Shown here: piece by piece, positions 33,830 to 46,023 of the stretch | How positions within the stretch are numbered: position 1 is the first letter of the stretch | Layout of the letters: the number at the start of each line of letters is the position of its first letter | Assembly: GCA_010015655.1 (NCBI GenBank) | Contig: ML976806.1 | Span: 1 to 64,000, forward strand | DNA: 64,000 nt | From: Bimuria novae-zelandiae CBS 107.79 | Taxonomy: Eukaryota; Ascomycota; Dothideomycetes; Pleosporales; Didymosphaeriaceae | Reading direction: 5' to 3' | The notes under the pieces: model-generated | The model's database searches: none | What the model saw: the letters and a program-made list of their open reading frames with translations, nothing else | Told to the model about the DNA's origin: nothing | Translations under genes and position numbers: made by a program

Positions 33830-34286
33830 AGTAGTTAAAAGTAAAGGTATCCTGCCATACCGTGCGTCCCGGTGCGTAGGGACAGACGTTAACTTATAAT
33901 AAGCTAATATTCTTTTTAGCTACTATAAAGGTAAAGCTTTATATTATTTACTATATAAAAGGAAAGCTACGTTTAGTAAAGCACTTAATATATTATAAAA
34001 GCTTTTATTTTTACTATTAGGTAATATTTTAGCTATATTATATTAGAGCCTACTATTAGCTAATAAAGCGCTCATATTAGCGCGTTAGTATAAATTATAT
34101 AATATTAAATTTTTTTTATAATTTTTTAATATAAAAAATATTTTTTTAAATTTTTATAATTTAATTGCTTCTATCGCGGCCGTAATTAGGTCTATATTGG
34201 TGGAGATGCAGCGCGTTGAAGTTGGGGTATTGCATGGTGGGGCGGCGCGTTCGGTAACGCGGCGCGCCAACTGCCAAGCTACGGTA
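33830..34286 (-). mobile_element. Fragment of a Fot1/pogo-like DNA transposon
   Basis: Read on the minus strand from 34286, the sequence starts TACCGTAGCTTGGCAG and continues through GCGCCGCCCC to CTGCATCTCCACCAATAT, closely paralleling the left end of the element at 55885. The next codons read as IDLITAAIEAI, matching the transposase N-terminus MDPIEAAIIAI of that element. After that the sequence collapses into AT-rich RIP product, and the far boundary is uncertain. Confidence 0.6.
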
Positions 34287-34848
34287 CCTTGTTCGGGTCT
34301 AGCGAAATCTGGTTGTCATCGACTACGCAATCCTCCTGAATCCTTTTTCCTAATTGCAGTTCACTTCGAGCGTCGTGCGATGGGAATGAAAATCAGGCTG
34401 TATTGCGTTGAAGGATTTGCGGACATACTTAGGATCTGTTCAGGTCGATAACGACGATAGAAGACACCCTGACATCCTTTGGGTGATACTGTGGAAGTGC
34501 CCCGTTCTTGCTCGCTACTACCCCTTTGCGCGTCCCATGTATCTAGCCCACACGCTATAGCTTAACACTAGAACCTTGTCGAATCATCAACTACCACTGC
34601 ACAAGTGCCTACACACACGTGCAATGACTGCCTGGAGAACGGTAGCTCGCTGCTACGGGCATAGGTAGTCTCCTACGTACACATTGCAGATATCGCTCAT
34701 CGAATTGAATGCCGGCAGGGCGCTCGATGCTTTTCTTGATAATTTTCCGAGGCTTACTAAACCTACCATTCCACTTGTTATATCTTTTAGTAAAGTTGTG
34801 GCTCTGATGAGCTTCGGTAGACGGTATACGCAGCCTTTACACACGCCC
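34287..34848. other. Intergenic region right of transposon block
   Basis: 562 bp of normal composition between the Fot1-like fragment and the 3' end of the next gene. It includes one short open frame with no recognisable product. It marks the return to gene-dense, probably core, sequence. Confidence 0.5.
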
Positions 34849-36159
34849 CTACTTCCCCCGCACGAAGCGAACAATCCTCACCTCATTCCGCGTACAGACC
34901 TCATGCCACTTTGGAGTCTTCCCCTGATTCCCATCATCCTCAGGCTCAGACTCCCAGCTTGCGACCTCCACTTCCCCGTCCCACACCAGCTCAAACAGTG
35001 TATCCTCCAGAGGAAACCGCCACGTTTTCGCACACTCCACGACTCTTTCCAACTGCTCCAACTTAACCTCAAACATCTCAAGTACCAGCGTAAGTTCTTT
35101 TAGATCCGGTAGTCGCCCTACAATCGCGCCCCAGGTCCCGTGTCCCTGCACGACCTCGCCCGCGCGCCGCTTCTCCGCGAGCTGTTCCATGAGTTCCACA
35201 GAGCACCTCGCCCACGCCGACCCACCTACGACGCCGACGGCGGGATCGAGAGACAGCTCGGCTGGTTTGAGATCGGGCTTCTCAGGATCAGGGTGGAGAT
35301 CCTCGTTCCAGTTCCACCAGTCCTGACGGCACATGCGCAGCGTGAGATGCGTCAACGGACGCGCCCGCATCGCTCTTGCTGAAAACCGTGTCGGGCCGTC
35401 TTTTTTTCCATAAAAAAGTGCGTCCGCAACAGGCAGGGTCACTTCATCTCCATCTTGGGCGTCGTCCTTCCCATCTGTACTCAACGTGTCGAACGGGAAA
35501 GGCTGCATATGGTGTCCCGTCGCCGGATTAATAACGCCTCGATACAACGGCGCTATCCACGCGCCCTCATGCCGCCTCTTCGCATACCAGTGCGTCAACC
35601 AATTACGCAGCTCGCCCCCCTCGATAGCCGTCTGCCTGAGACTGATGTCCAGGCGCTGGATCAGCGCGGCTTGCCACGGCGCCACTCTTTTCAGATCCGG
35701 CCTGGTCGCGCCCTGGAGGTCGTACGCCTTGAACGAGTTCCTCTGCACCGGTAGTCTGTACGTTTCGAGGTAAACCGCTTTGCAAGTTTGAAGCAGCGAA
35801 AACGCGATGTCCGAACCGGGCAGTTCGGGATAATAGAGGCTCGAGCGCCACTTAGATGTGCCTGAAGCGGGGGCCGATGTAGTGTCCGTCAGCGCGTGTT
35901 CCCAGATCATCTGCCGGATTTCACGTGGTAGTCTCGTGAAGAATAAACACCCCGCTTGCGTGACGATGCTGTCTTTGCTGATGGAAAAGGCGAGCGGCTT
36001 GACAGCGCGTCCGTAGAACATGCATTCTTTGTGATCTTCGAGATGCCGCTGGCAGGCGCAAAAGGTTGCGCCATCGCTGTGGTCGCAGTATGTCTTTGGC
36101 TCAAATCGGAGACGAGGATTGGAGTGTGATGATCGCAGTTCAAACTTTAGATTTGCCAT
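34849..36159 (-). CDS. 2EXR/DUF7730-type hypothetical protein
   Basis: Intronless 436-residue protein of unknown function. Residues around 75-90 read FFTRLPREIRQMIWEHAL, the F-box-like opening of the large fungal 2EXR/DUF7730 family, whose members have no established biochemical role. FSLLQTCKAVYLETY and LTLRMCRQDWWNW are further family-like segments. The C-terminal part (LPDLKELTLVLEMFEVKLEQLERVVECAKTW is typical in style) is helical and charged. The N-terminus has Cys/His residues (CDHSD, CACQRH) without a clear zinc motif. The ATG at 36159 is the only good start. No membrane segment or signal peptide is seen. It stands alone at the edge of the core region. Confidence 0.75.
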   Translation of the reverse strand: MANLKFELRSSHSNPRLRFEPKTYCDHSDGATFCACQRHLEDHKECMFYGRAVKPLAFSISKDSIVTQAGCLFFTRLPREIRQMIWEHALTDTTSAPASGTSKWRSSLYYPELPGSDIAFSLLQTCKAVYLETYRLPVQRNSFKAYDLQGATRPDLKRVAPWQAALIQRLDISLRQTAIEGGELRNWLTHWYAKRRHEGAWIAPLYRGVINPATGHHMQPFPFDTLSTDGKDDAQDGDEVTLPVADALFYGKKDGPTRFSARAMRARPLTHLTLRMCRQDWWNWNEDLHPDPEKPDLKPAELSLDPAVGVVGGSAWARCSVELMEQLAEKRRAGEVVQGHGTWGAIVGRLPDLKELTLVLEMFEVKLEQLERVVECAKTWRFPLEDTLFELVWDGEVEVASWESEPEDDGNQGKTPKWHEVCTRNEVRIVRFVRGK

Positions 36160-36444
36160 TGAAACGGTGCAAGTGATGTCTGGACTGGTGATACAGAGAC
36201 GGACGCGGACGTTTGCTTATTATACGTGTAGTGCGTAGCAGGCTGAGTCTTGTGCACTGCCTAGCAGGCCCAGGCACCAGCCAAGAACGCCTCAAAAGCC
36301 CCCACACTTCCTACACTAAACTGTATGTTCTATTTTTAGACTGAGGAACAAGAGAACGAGATCACCATCAGGAAATCATAGCAACAATATTACGTTGGTT
36401 TCGTTTATTCTGGTTACGCTCTGTCTGCCGTTTGTTTCTATTCC

Positions 36445-38869
36445 TCAAGAGCTCCCAATTCCCGTGCCAACAGGACAATTCGGTACATTCTCCTGCCACG
36501 CAATCTTCGCATAAGTCGGAAGATAGCTATTGGTGGTAAACTCCTTGGGCAGATAATAGCTCACATCGTCCTCAGTGTAGCCCCCCCCAACATCTGGCCC
36601 ATTGAGCGCATCGATGATGTTCGGGGCGATGAAGTCCAGGAAGACAAGGTCAACGGTGTCGGGCAGCGAGCCATTAGTAGGAAACGAACCATTGGCCTGT
36701 AGGTCGTTGGGCTGCGGGTAGCGTGGGATAGCCTTGTGGATCGTGTCATCGCCATCGGTACCGAAGTCATCAGTGGTCGTGTATCCAGGCGAAGGATCGG
36801 CGGCCTGGCGGCGGATGACGCGACCCTTCGATCGCTTGTCCATGCCAGAGGCGTGAGTGAGAGGAGGGTCGATGCAGATGTCGCGATCGGCAAGGACGGG
36901 GGAGAAGTTGAAGTCAGAGATAGAGAGGTCGCGCTTCTTCTGCCAGGGACCGGCGTTCAAGATGCCCAGCACTTGGGAGGCCTGCGAGTAGGGCACATCA
37001 GGGATGAACTGGAAGGCATCATTGAAAGGAGAGACAATGAAGGAATCGTCGTAGGTGAATGGGCCTTGGGCGAGATCGAAGCGTACACTGCCGGTGTTAA
37101 TGATGATGAGGCGGGGTATATCTTTCCTAGTTTCGTTAATGACCACGGTGGAAAGCGCGGTCTGTAGGAGCTGGAACAGGTTACCGTCCGCGAGGAAGGG
37201 CTGGCAGGTTTGACAGTAGGATCGAGGAGCGCAGCCATAGAGGGTGGTCAGGTTGAGCTTGTTGCGGTAGAATGTAATATCCTTGCTGACGTTCTTGCCC
37301 TTGGCCGTGTCAAATGTGGCATATTGCTGACTGCCCTCGGCGTGGTAGGCAAAAGTGAGACGGTTCCAGTCAAGGTAGCGTCGCGCAACCAGCAGATCTG
37401 AAGAATTCGCTGAGCTAGAGACGTTGTAACCGCTAGTCGTTGTGTTGGTTGCGGGAGGCGTAAGCTTGCGCGTGGGATTTGGTACTCCACTAGGCGCTTT
37501 TGATTTGCTAGTAGAAGACACTATGCCGGACAGAGCAACCCATCCAAGCGTCTCGCAGTAGCGACCGGATTCCAGTCCTGTAGCCTTCGTGTCGTAGACG
37601 GCGAAGTCACGAATGTGAGAGTGACCACCGAAAGCTTGAATCGGGACGTTGGGGTGGACTTTGCGGATAGCATTCACCACCGTGCCAATGGTGCTGCTAG
37701 TATCGTTCTGTCTGACCGGGTTGTGCCCTGTTCGCCGTCAGTATATTCTCATTGATTCTGGCTTCGAATCCCTAACTTACCAATGACCATGAAAAAATCT
37801 ACTGGCTCGGTGTAGTTGACAGCGTCAAGGAACCACTGTTCCTGCACCATGGTCGCAGCCTACGATAACGTAATCAGCACCGTCACCCATCGCATCATTG
37901 AGAAGTTTACCTTGATAACCTTGGAAACATTCGAGTTCCCCTTGAAGTCAAACAGCACACCGAAAGCCATGATCTTCAGGCCCTGTTCCGTAGTGAAATA
38001 ACGATACTTCTTGCCAATGTACTCCCACTCGCCCGTGACCGGATTGCTGATCTGCACATTACTGGTCAAGTACTTGTCGCCGTAAACTTTAGAGAAGTTA
38101 GAGAACGTCTCGTATGCAATCTCAGTCACGTAAAGCTCATGGTTACCTACAAACAACAAAGTTAGTACCATTCGTTTCAAGTTGAGAACATAGGATTTAA
38201 GGAAATAGGTAGGCTTACCAATCGTAAGCAAATCGTAGTCAACGTTTTCAAAGATGGCATTCGAGACATTGCCATTCGGTGAGGTAGTGTCTGACAACCC
38301 AGCACCATCGTGCAAATCTCCCGTATCAACGAGCAATAAATCGACGCCGAGATCTGTCGTCATTAGTACTGGCACCATACCTCTCACCCCAAGAACAGTT
38401 TTCCACAGAATACTCGACCACCACACCACGGCCCGAGTCACCTCAGGAACGCATCTGCAGCACGAATCCCTCAAACGCAATAACTTGTGTCGTACTTCGC
38501 AGCTCCTTCAAACCACTCCCTCTAAAAACAGCAAAAACAAAATCCTAACATACTTCTCGCCCTCCCCTTCATCGCCTTCGTAAAACTCACATAATCCCCC
38601 CAATCCGCGCCATAATTCTGCTCTTTAATATGCCCCTCCAACCACCCATGCGTATCCGTCGTGTGTAAGAAATTAATCTGCCCCCACTCCAGCGGCCCCC
38701 TCGGCCCCGTCGACGCCTTCTGCGCATCAGGCTGCATGCGCCGTACATTGCGCGTGAGCACCACGTCGTGCGCCGGCTCGCCATAGCACGCGTGATCGGC
38801 CTCGCACGCCCATGCGGCCCCGACCGCAACGGCTGCGGTGGCAAACACTTTAGACAACCACATATACAT
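36445..38869 (-). CDS. Secreted 5'-nucleotidase-family metallophosphoesterase
   Basis: Predicted 682-residue calcineurin-like phosphoesterase related to 5'-nucleotidases and the yeast vacuolar YHR202W protein. Five exons: 38869-38554, 38353-38219, 38146-37911, 37859-37781, 37727-36445. All junctions keep frame; the first intron is long (200 bp). The N-terminus [17 protein letters not shown] is a signal peptide. Metal ligands are present: D72-T-H74 in [15 protein letters not shown] near 117, GNHE near 151, the GHNP segment near 256 and GGHSH at 289-293. The C-terminal half contains [17 protein letters not shown] and PFNDAF, the nucleotidase C-domain that binds substrate. It probably dephosphorylates nucleotides or related phosphates in the secretory/vacuolar space. 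The frame extends upstream of the chosen ATG but only the chosen start gives a signal peptide. Confidence 0.88.
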
Positions 38870-39865
38870 GTCGACTTGGCCGTTCTCGGTCCCTTTGGTA
38901 GCAGGAGGTGGGATGGAGAGCACAGGAGGGGACCAGCAGGTTGGGAATTTATACTGTATATGACCTGCGAAGAAGGGCCGTGGCGAGGGGACGGAGTGGA
39001 TCCAGGCGGCTGGGCCGCCCGCATGCAGGAACGATATGATGGGCATGGGGTTGCCCGTTGCAGTGATAGGCGATAAGCTCATGTAAGGCGCTCAAGCACT
39101 GGGTGCGTCCTCGGCGCGGAAAGCTTAGTCGAGTTAGGCGACCTTCCTATTTGGGGTTGGACTCCCAACGTGCAGCCGCGTGTCGTTCGGAGAGCACCGT
39201 TGTTTTGCAAGTCTCCCGTCTCCAATATCGTGCATTTGGGGTCTGCACGGAAGATTTGCGTACTGGAAGTCTCTGTTCTGTGGTTAAGTGGTCCTAAGCA
39301 CGGGATGTGTCTGCGAAAGAGCTTGAAATCATTTTCTTTCGGTGTTCATGTACAACCATGGTACATAACATACACTAGCATTAGCGCCCCACAGTATGAT
39401 TTGTTGGACCGCTCTCAACATCAGATCAACGTCTCCATTACCAGCAACACATACGACACTATAGCATCGCCCACTCGTCTATTGCCTCAATTACCCATAT
39501 GAGACATATCGCAGCCGGCCTTTTGCCCAATCCTCCCCGTGCCCAACGAGCACCAGCTCAAGCCTAGCCAAAAATGAAGTATAATACAAGGGCCCGCTAA
39601 ATCCATGGGCGAAGATGTGAAGACGCTCAACTCCAACCACAACCAATCCGCCGGTATGCTGAGCCGAAGCGGGGGTTGCGCGCAGGAGCTGCGGATGGCA
39701 ACGAGAGAAAGGAAACCATTGGCCATACTTGACGGCCACAAACCCGTCAAGTCGAGCCGGAGCCGGCACTGTCTGGCCCGCTGGAGAATTACCGACAGCG
39801 GAAGCGGCCGCGACCCTGCTCCTCTCTTTGGTGGGGGGGTTTTCACTATGGGAAACTCGGTGCGC
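38870..39865. other. Intergenic region, no gene seen
   Basis: About 1 kb between the nucleotidase start and the 3' end of the Rho GEF gene, both on the minus strand. Open frames on both strands here lack recognisable domains. It should contain the nucleotidase promoter and the Rho GEF 3' untranslated region. Confidence 0.5.
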
Positions 39866-42800
39866 TCAGTTTTTCTCATGGTAGCGGTTGTGTTCAATAG
39901 ACTGCTTGTGTCCCGGAGCTGTCTGCCAAAAGTCGAGGCTTGTGATCACGTCGTTGCTCAGCTCGTCTTCATGAGCATAAAGAATCTATATGCGTTAGCA
40001 CAGGGTAAAAGACGCAATGGAGAGTCGGCGCACCTCTCTTGTAGATGTGTGTAACCACCTAATATTTTTCGCTGTGACAATGTGGACAAGAGCCCCACTT
40101 TCCATATGCCGTATCTCGATAAAGCTAGGTTCAAAAGCGAGAATGTATGGGTGGAAAATCGCAAAGGCTTGCGGGGTCCCTTCCCATGCGATTCGCCAGT
40201 CCGGTCTGGCCCGCCAACCATTTCGGTTGACAAAGAAAGAGTAGTCCGTGTAGCATAGGAGGAACTCGCTCGCCAAACGCTCAATGTGGATTGGTTTGAT
40301 GTTCTCTTTTCGCACGACGAAGTCAAGCGATGTGTCGGCCTGATCCAGCAGTGATTGTGTCTCCAATGTCTCAAGACTAACAACCTCGAAGCCTTTGGCA
40401 CACCCAACGCAAAGCTTGGATCGCAGGAAGTGGATCGAAGTAGATTCCGTAGGGATATAAAACTCTTTGTATGGCTTGAGCTGATCTTGGCCGGTTGAAA
40501 GCATCTTCGCAAAGCCAGACTTTCGGGACTTGTTGGCCATGTTCTCTTTCGGCTCAAAGACCTTGATGGTCGTCGACAAAGTCGACGTCTTGACAGAAGC
40601 AACCAGTTGTTGACCCAGGCAGATACCGGATTTAAAGAAATTGGCATGGCAAATTTTCCTCGGTCGCTTGGCAATCGCGTTGTTGTCGTCGGGATCAAGC
40701 GCTTCCAAAGAGTATGAGAACAGTGTCTTGTCGGATAGCACCAAGACGATATTATGTTGCTCAAGAACATCGATTTGGGTGACGGCCTTGCAATCAAGTA
40801 CTCGGCGCGGTTTATGTGATGCATCTTTTGGCTTGCGGTCAGTAACAAAGACGCCCGCATCGGTACCGAAGGCAAGTTTTCGGCCACCATCTACTTAAAA
40901 TTAGTAAAGCTCGACAGGGCCAGTCGAGATACTTACCCAGCGGAACAGCGCAAGTGACCCGAATCGCAGCAGTGAAGAATCCTTCATTGAGCGTAGTGGG
41001 GGTAAAGATATTGCTGCGATCCCTCAGATTCTTTTGTTGGGAGTCGATATGCTCCATCCACTTTTGCTGCGATATCTGGGTACTTGCATACAGAGTAAGC
41101 TCGTACCCACCCTTTCCCAGATGCTTGAAAGTGATCGGATACCCTTGCTGTTTCGCCGCATCACCCTTCGGTACTGCCGAAGTGATCGCCTTGGTGCCAA
41201 TTAGATTGGTCGAAGGTCGTTTCGCGATACCCATCTTAGGGAAAATTTCTTCCATCTGCCCGATGACGAGAAGTTCGAGTGGAATCGGTTTCTTGTACAC
41301 CTTTTGCTCTTCGCGCTTGTTCACCACCTTCACACGGACTAGAAGCACAGCGTGGTCGAAAAGGTAGCAAGTGATGTCTCCCGTTTGTTCAGTGGGAGTC
41401 TTTTTGAGGGTGCCTTTGAATACCAGCTGTCGATTTTCATCCGTCAGCTTCAGGTCCACGAACTCGCCGGGTCGGAACTTGAGGTCTCTGTTGAGCTGCA
41501 TCAGGTTGAAATGGTTCTCGGCCTTGCCAGACTCAATGTTAACCTTGGACAATGTATCCTTAATCATCTTGATAGCCTTGGGAATGTCTTGCTTATCCGG
41601 ATTTTCATCTGCGGTGTACTTGTGGATATTCTCCAAAAGTAAGGGATACCTCGCTAACCTTGTTGTAGGTTTCGTAAGGTATCCGTTGAGCTCTAACTTC
41701 CTCGACTCTTTCATTCGTTCGACCTCGTCCACAAATTTGGCAAATTGTACATTGGTTCGTTTCTCATGCTCGAACTCATACTTACCGAACAGCTGGTTGG
41801 CGCCGTATTTGATGAATGGCGCGAAGTGCGGCACGTACTCTAAAAAGATGTCGCCAACCGCGTGCACGACGGGATCCTTCTGTTGTCGTCGTGTTAGGGA
41901 CTCTGCTAGTCTCCAGTTTACCATGTACACGTCTTGACAATTCGAGAAGACGGTGCGCACGAACTTTTCCCTTCTGTGCTCAGGGATAGGTGACGTCGCG
42001 GGGTTTCGAAGGGGTTTCATCCAGAAGTCTCTCAGATACTCCAGATCTTTCACAAAGTCGCGTTCAGTGTACATCAATTCTGAAATGACCTCTTGCCGCT
42101 TCTTCTCTTTATCAGAGACACTCTCTGCAACCTCCTTGGAAACAGTGTTGATCCACAATTTCTGTTCCTCATTGTCCGGTTCTTCGTGCAAGCTAGCGTG
42201 GGATGTCTCACGCTTGAGACCCGTTGGACGCATGTTCAGTCGGGCTTGTTGCTCCAACCGACGTGGACAAGCTATTGAATAACAGAGACGATCGCGTGTG
42301 CAGGTGGGCGAATAGCATTCTGTCAAGAGGGTAAAGACACCATTGACTTCTGCTGCCTCTTCCATCATGGTCTCCTGAAATTGGTACACTTCGTTGGTCG
42401 AGTCACGGAGCCTGTGAGCATATGTGACATCGTGGAAGAACCTTTGTGCGTCGAGCGACCGACCTAGAAGCAAGGCAAGATTCCGGTCTGTGGTTTTGAT
42501 GATGTAAGATATGAGGTCCACAGCTTCGGCTCCTGTGAAGGAATTGTTATATACCAATCCGTCCTTTTCTTTCTCGGTCAAAGGAATGCGATCTTTGAAC
42601 ACCTCGGCCACCCGCGAGAGCAGGGCGGGGTAGACAAGCGGAGAACGGCGTTGGGCGACGATTCCCACCTGACCCTGCTGCGATTGTGATGAAGCTCGAT
42701 TGCTACTGGTCATGGTTTGCGTAGAGCTGGGCCGTGTCACTGACGAGCTCATCGTGTCGGTGCGTTCCGAAGGCGCTACAACTGTAGAGGCCATGGACAT

Positions 42801-43775
42801 GGTCCGGATCTGGGGAATGCTACCCTGGCTACCGTGACTAGTGTTTCTTGTTTTGCTCCCTGGCGCAGCGTTTATAGGCGGCGACGGGGCGTTCTGATCT
42901 ACCGGGGCCGCCGCCAACTCGACGCTTCCCGACTCCCTCCTCCTAGCAGGAATTACTCTACCGCTCATTGTCTGGGCATATTCGGGGTCTCTGGAATAGG
43001 AAGTCATGGACATGGTGCGTTCGTCTGGACGTTCGGGGACCACGCGGCCCTGTGCAGTAGTTCGCGCCATGTGATTCATGTAAGGTTGCTGTCTGAACGT
43101 GTTTGCGGGTGACATGTAGCCGGAGCCCTGACCCGGCGCATTGAATTGAGGTCGAGGGACGGCGGCCATGGACTGCGAGCGGTAGGGGTCGTTGTGCAAT
43201 GCCGGGCCTGGGCCAGGGCCAAATCGGTGCGGCACCGGCTTGTTGAAAGGCGGCTGTCCCTGTGGGGGAGGGCGTGAATCGAAGCGCTGGGGCTGCCCAT
43301 ATGGCTGGCGCTCAGGCCGGAGGGGTCGAGGGAGATACTGCGGCTGGGGCTGGCGCTGAGCTTGCGGTGGAGGGGCTCCGTCGGGGGGCATTCTCTGGTT
43401 TGGTGGGTACCCGTTCGGTGGGTACCCGTTCGGCGGGCCGCGGTTGAAGCCGTCGGGCTGCTGCTCGTAGCCTTGAGGACGCTGGTTGTCAAAGTTGTTT
43501 GGGGGCCGCTGATCGTGGTGAGCAGGCGGCCGCCGATCGTAGCCATGGATTGGCTGTCGCAAAGGAGGTGCGCGCTGCATCATGTCGGCCGTCTGCGTGG
43601 ACATGGTGGCGGCTCGGTCCTGCGGTACCATGGGCCTCTGCGAGGTCATCGTCTGCGAGCGGCCAGCCATGGCCGGGCTGGCGCCGAAGATGTTTGCGAA
43701 GGCGGCATCTCTCGCGCCCGTGGGCTGGGGAGGGCGCGCATACTCTCTCCCCTGTTGCTGGTTGTAGTCTGCCAT
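39866..43775 (-). CDS. Rho1 guanine nucleotide exchange factor (Rom2-type)
   Basis: Predicted 1271-residue activator of Rho1 GTPase in the cell-wall integrity pathway, acting at the cell cortex. Exons 43775-40937, 40890-40034 and 39985-39866, with introns of 46 and 48 bp. The N-terminal 370 residues are Pro/Gln/Arg-rich and disordered. A DEP domain follows at about 380-465 (YPALLSRVAEVFKDRIPL). The DH exchange domain is about 560-755 (EVISELMYTERDFVKDLEYL). PH is about 770-920, and a citron-homology (CNH) domain about 935-1250 (KLAFGTDAGVFV to IRWLH). The last exon encodes ILYAHEDELSNDVITSLDFW, as in Rom2 C-termini. This domain order is diagnostic of Rom1/Rom2. The gene is divergent from vma11. 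Confidence 0.93.
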
Positions 43776-44355
43776 GAAGCCTCTGTTTTCGGCGAGAACC
43801 GTCAGCGCCTACTGCGCATCCGCATGCACTACAAAAGGCGGTCCGAATTGGGTTTGCAAGAAGCTCTCGCGGCGTGAAACCCACACCGGAGGCGCGGCGC
43901 AGCAGCAGAGGCGGGCGTGGAAGGCGGGCTGCTGGAGGGGAGACTCGTGGGAATCTGCTGCGTGCAGGGAGCCTCGCTGGAAGGGGGCTCGCGGTGGGTC
44001 GGACGGGCTTCACGCAGGCGATGCAGCAAACGAAGGTGCTCGTGTTTGCAGACGTGGGATGTCTCCCTGACGACGGGCCCGACGCTGACCGCAGAGGAGG
44101 CAGACGCCACGGATGGCAAGAATAGGCGGTGGTAGGGAAAGGATAGAGGGGGCTGGTGGGCGTCGAAGAACGGGGATACGTTGCCCTGGGAGAACTCGCG
44201 GGCGCATCGCTGCTCTGGGGTGGGTGATGTTCGTTCAACTTTTGCCAAGCACGCTTCGACCCCATCCGCGCTCGTCGCCTCAAGCTCCTGCATCATCACC
44301 ACAGCTCATCGAAGCCAGCGACAACTCGACATCAGTTTGCAGGCCGCGATAGAAG
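43776..44355. other. Divergent promoter, Rho GEF / vma11
   Basis: 580 bp between the two start codons. A minus-strand open frame overlaps it but has no recognisable domain and looks like GC-rich leader sequence. CT-rich stretches on the minus strand are typical of fungal promoters. Confidence 0.5.
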
Positions 44356-45138
44356 ATGGACCAATCTTTCACCCCGAGCTTTGCGCCGTTCTTTGGCATG
44401 GTACGTCGTTATATGTGCGTGTGGAAAGAGCATAGCTAACAGTTCACAGAGCGGCATCGCCTTCGCCGTGAGTTCTGACCTGCCGATATAGCTATGTGGA
44501 TAATTGCTAATAGTATATAGATGATCTTCGGATGTGCGTACTGGGAATGTACGCTGCCACGTCGCGCAACTGACAGACGGCAGGTATCGGTGCTGCCTAT
44601 GGCACGGCAAAGTCGGGCATTGGTATTTCGGGTGTGGGCACATACAGACCTGATCTGATCATGAAGGTATTTTTCGCTAGGTCAGGATTTTGGCTTCAGC
44701 TGACACGCCCAGTGCCTAATACCAGTCGTCATGTCTGGTATCTTGGCCGTATACGCCCTCGTCATATCTGTCCTCATCGCGAGTGACATACGGCCACCGC
44801 CGGAGCAGCACTACTCGCTGTACAACGGCATCATGCACATGGCCGCAGGCCTGTCGGTCGGACTGCCTGGTTTGGCGGCAGGTTATGCCATTGGCATCGT
44901 TGGGGATGTGGTATGTTGGAATGAAGTTGCACCTGGAATATGTCTGACGTAGGCAGGGTGTGCGCGCATACATGCGCCAGTCGCGAATCTTCGTCGGCAT
45001 GGTGCTCATTCTCATTTTCGCCGAAGTTCTTGGACTCTACGGGTGGGTTTCGTCGAGCTTACGTTCGATATGAATACGCTACTGACTCGCGACAGGCTGA
45101 TTGTGGCCCTTATCCTCAACACGCGGGCCCAGGGTTAG
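44356..45138 (+). CDS. V-ATPase proteolipid subunit c' (Vma11)
   Basis: Predicted 161-residue, four-helix membrane subunit of the V0 rotor, which moves protons into vacuoles. Seven exons: 44356-44400, 44450-44467, 44521-44533, 44584-44666, 44713-44910, 44957-45042, 45096-45138; two are tiny (18 and 13 bp). The spliced protein starts [15 protein letters not shown], continues [20 protein letters not shown] and [19 protein letters not shown], and ends LILNTRAQG. The proton-carrying glutamate sits in helix 4 ([13 protein letters not shown]). [19 protein letters not shown] and the LNTR C-terminus point to Vma11 rather than Vma3. All frames join exactly and the length equals the family norm. Confidence 0.93.
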
Positions 45139-46023
45139 ATAGCACTGGGACGTTGTACGAACCTTTTATTACAATTATCGGCATGCATCTTGCATACGGA
45201 GTTTACGGATTGTACAAATGTTGCTTGGGCTCTGGAGTGAACGAGGAACAAGGACCCGCGTAGCTTGGAAGCAGCATGAGGTTGATTTGGAATAATTGCT
45301 TCCCGCTGAGTTGGAAGCCCACGCGCAGCGGAGGAAGAAGTGTGTACAATATAGCGAATCTTCATGTGAATACCGCACTCCTATTGCTTCGAGACTGCGC
45401 TGCGTGTATATTAAGATGCTGGCTCAAGGCAGAACATCGGGAAAACGCTCTAGTTGACCAAACTTAAAGTGCCGCTTTCTTCTAGACGTTGGATCCGCCC
45501 TGTACGGCTGGCTGCGTGATTCGCCGGCTACAGTGTGTTCTTGCCGAGCAGGAGCACCGCCAGCAGCCGGAACAGATTCCTGGGCGGCATCCACATTGTG
45601 TCTTCGATCCGATGTGGGTGATGATTACAGCAAATGATGGTTGATCTGGGTGTATTTCGCATCACTCTCCGTACTCTATCGGCCCTATCTACCAACTCTC
45701 CGTAATGACAACGGCTCGCCGATATGTGAAGTTGGTACTGTCGCGTTCCTTTGTGCTGCGCGACTCCCCACGCGCTGCGTCATCGCCGGCTGTGTCCCCT
45801 GTACGTCAACCCCACCAGACTCGACGTCTGACAGCTCCTGGTTTATCCATGGATGAATGCGCCCAATTCCACGCGCTCGTACCTGTCTGCTGAGACCGAA
45901 ACCCGTTTGCCTGCCTACAGACCGCTTGCGCGCCTAAACATGCAGTGAGACAGCTCTTCTTCAGCACATCCGTCGCCCCTTCCTCTGATCAGAATCCCCC
46001 GCGCTCGCTGCCACTTGTCCGCC
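45139..46023. other. Intergenic region, no gene seen
   Basis: 885 bp between vma11 and the PKA gene, both on the plus strand. No recognisable coding sequence. It should contain the vma11 3' end and the kinase promoter and leader. Confidence 0.5.

Noticed and set aside
38082..38520. Coding continuity through the 200-bp first intron of the nucleotidase gene
   Set aside because: The open frame there starts at a TTG and has no homology, while splicing at 38553/38354 restores the conserved segment between the two metal motifs.
39605..40054. 149-residue plus-strand open frame
   Set aside because: It overlaps the last exons of the Rho GEF gene in antisense and has no recognisable domain.
43829..44302. 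157-residue minus-strand open frame and longer overlapping frame to 43489
   Set aside because: They lie in the GC-rich leader and first exon of the Rho GEF gene, in other frames, with biased composition.
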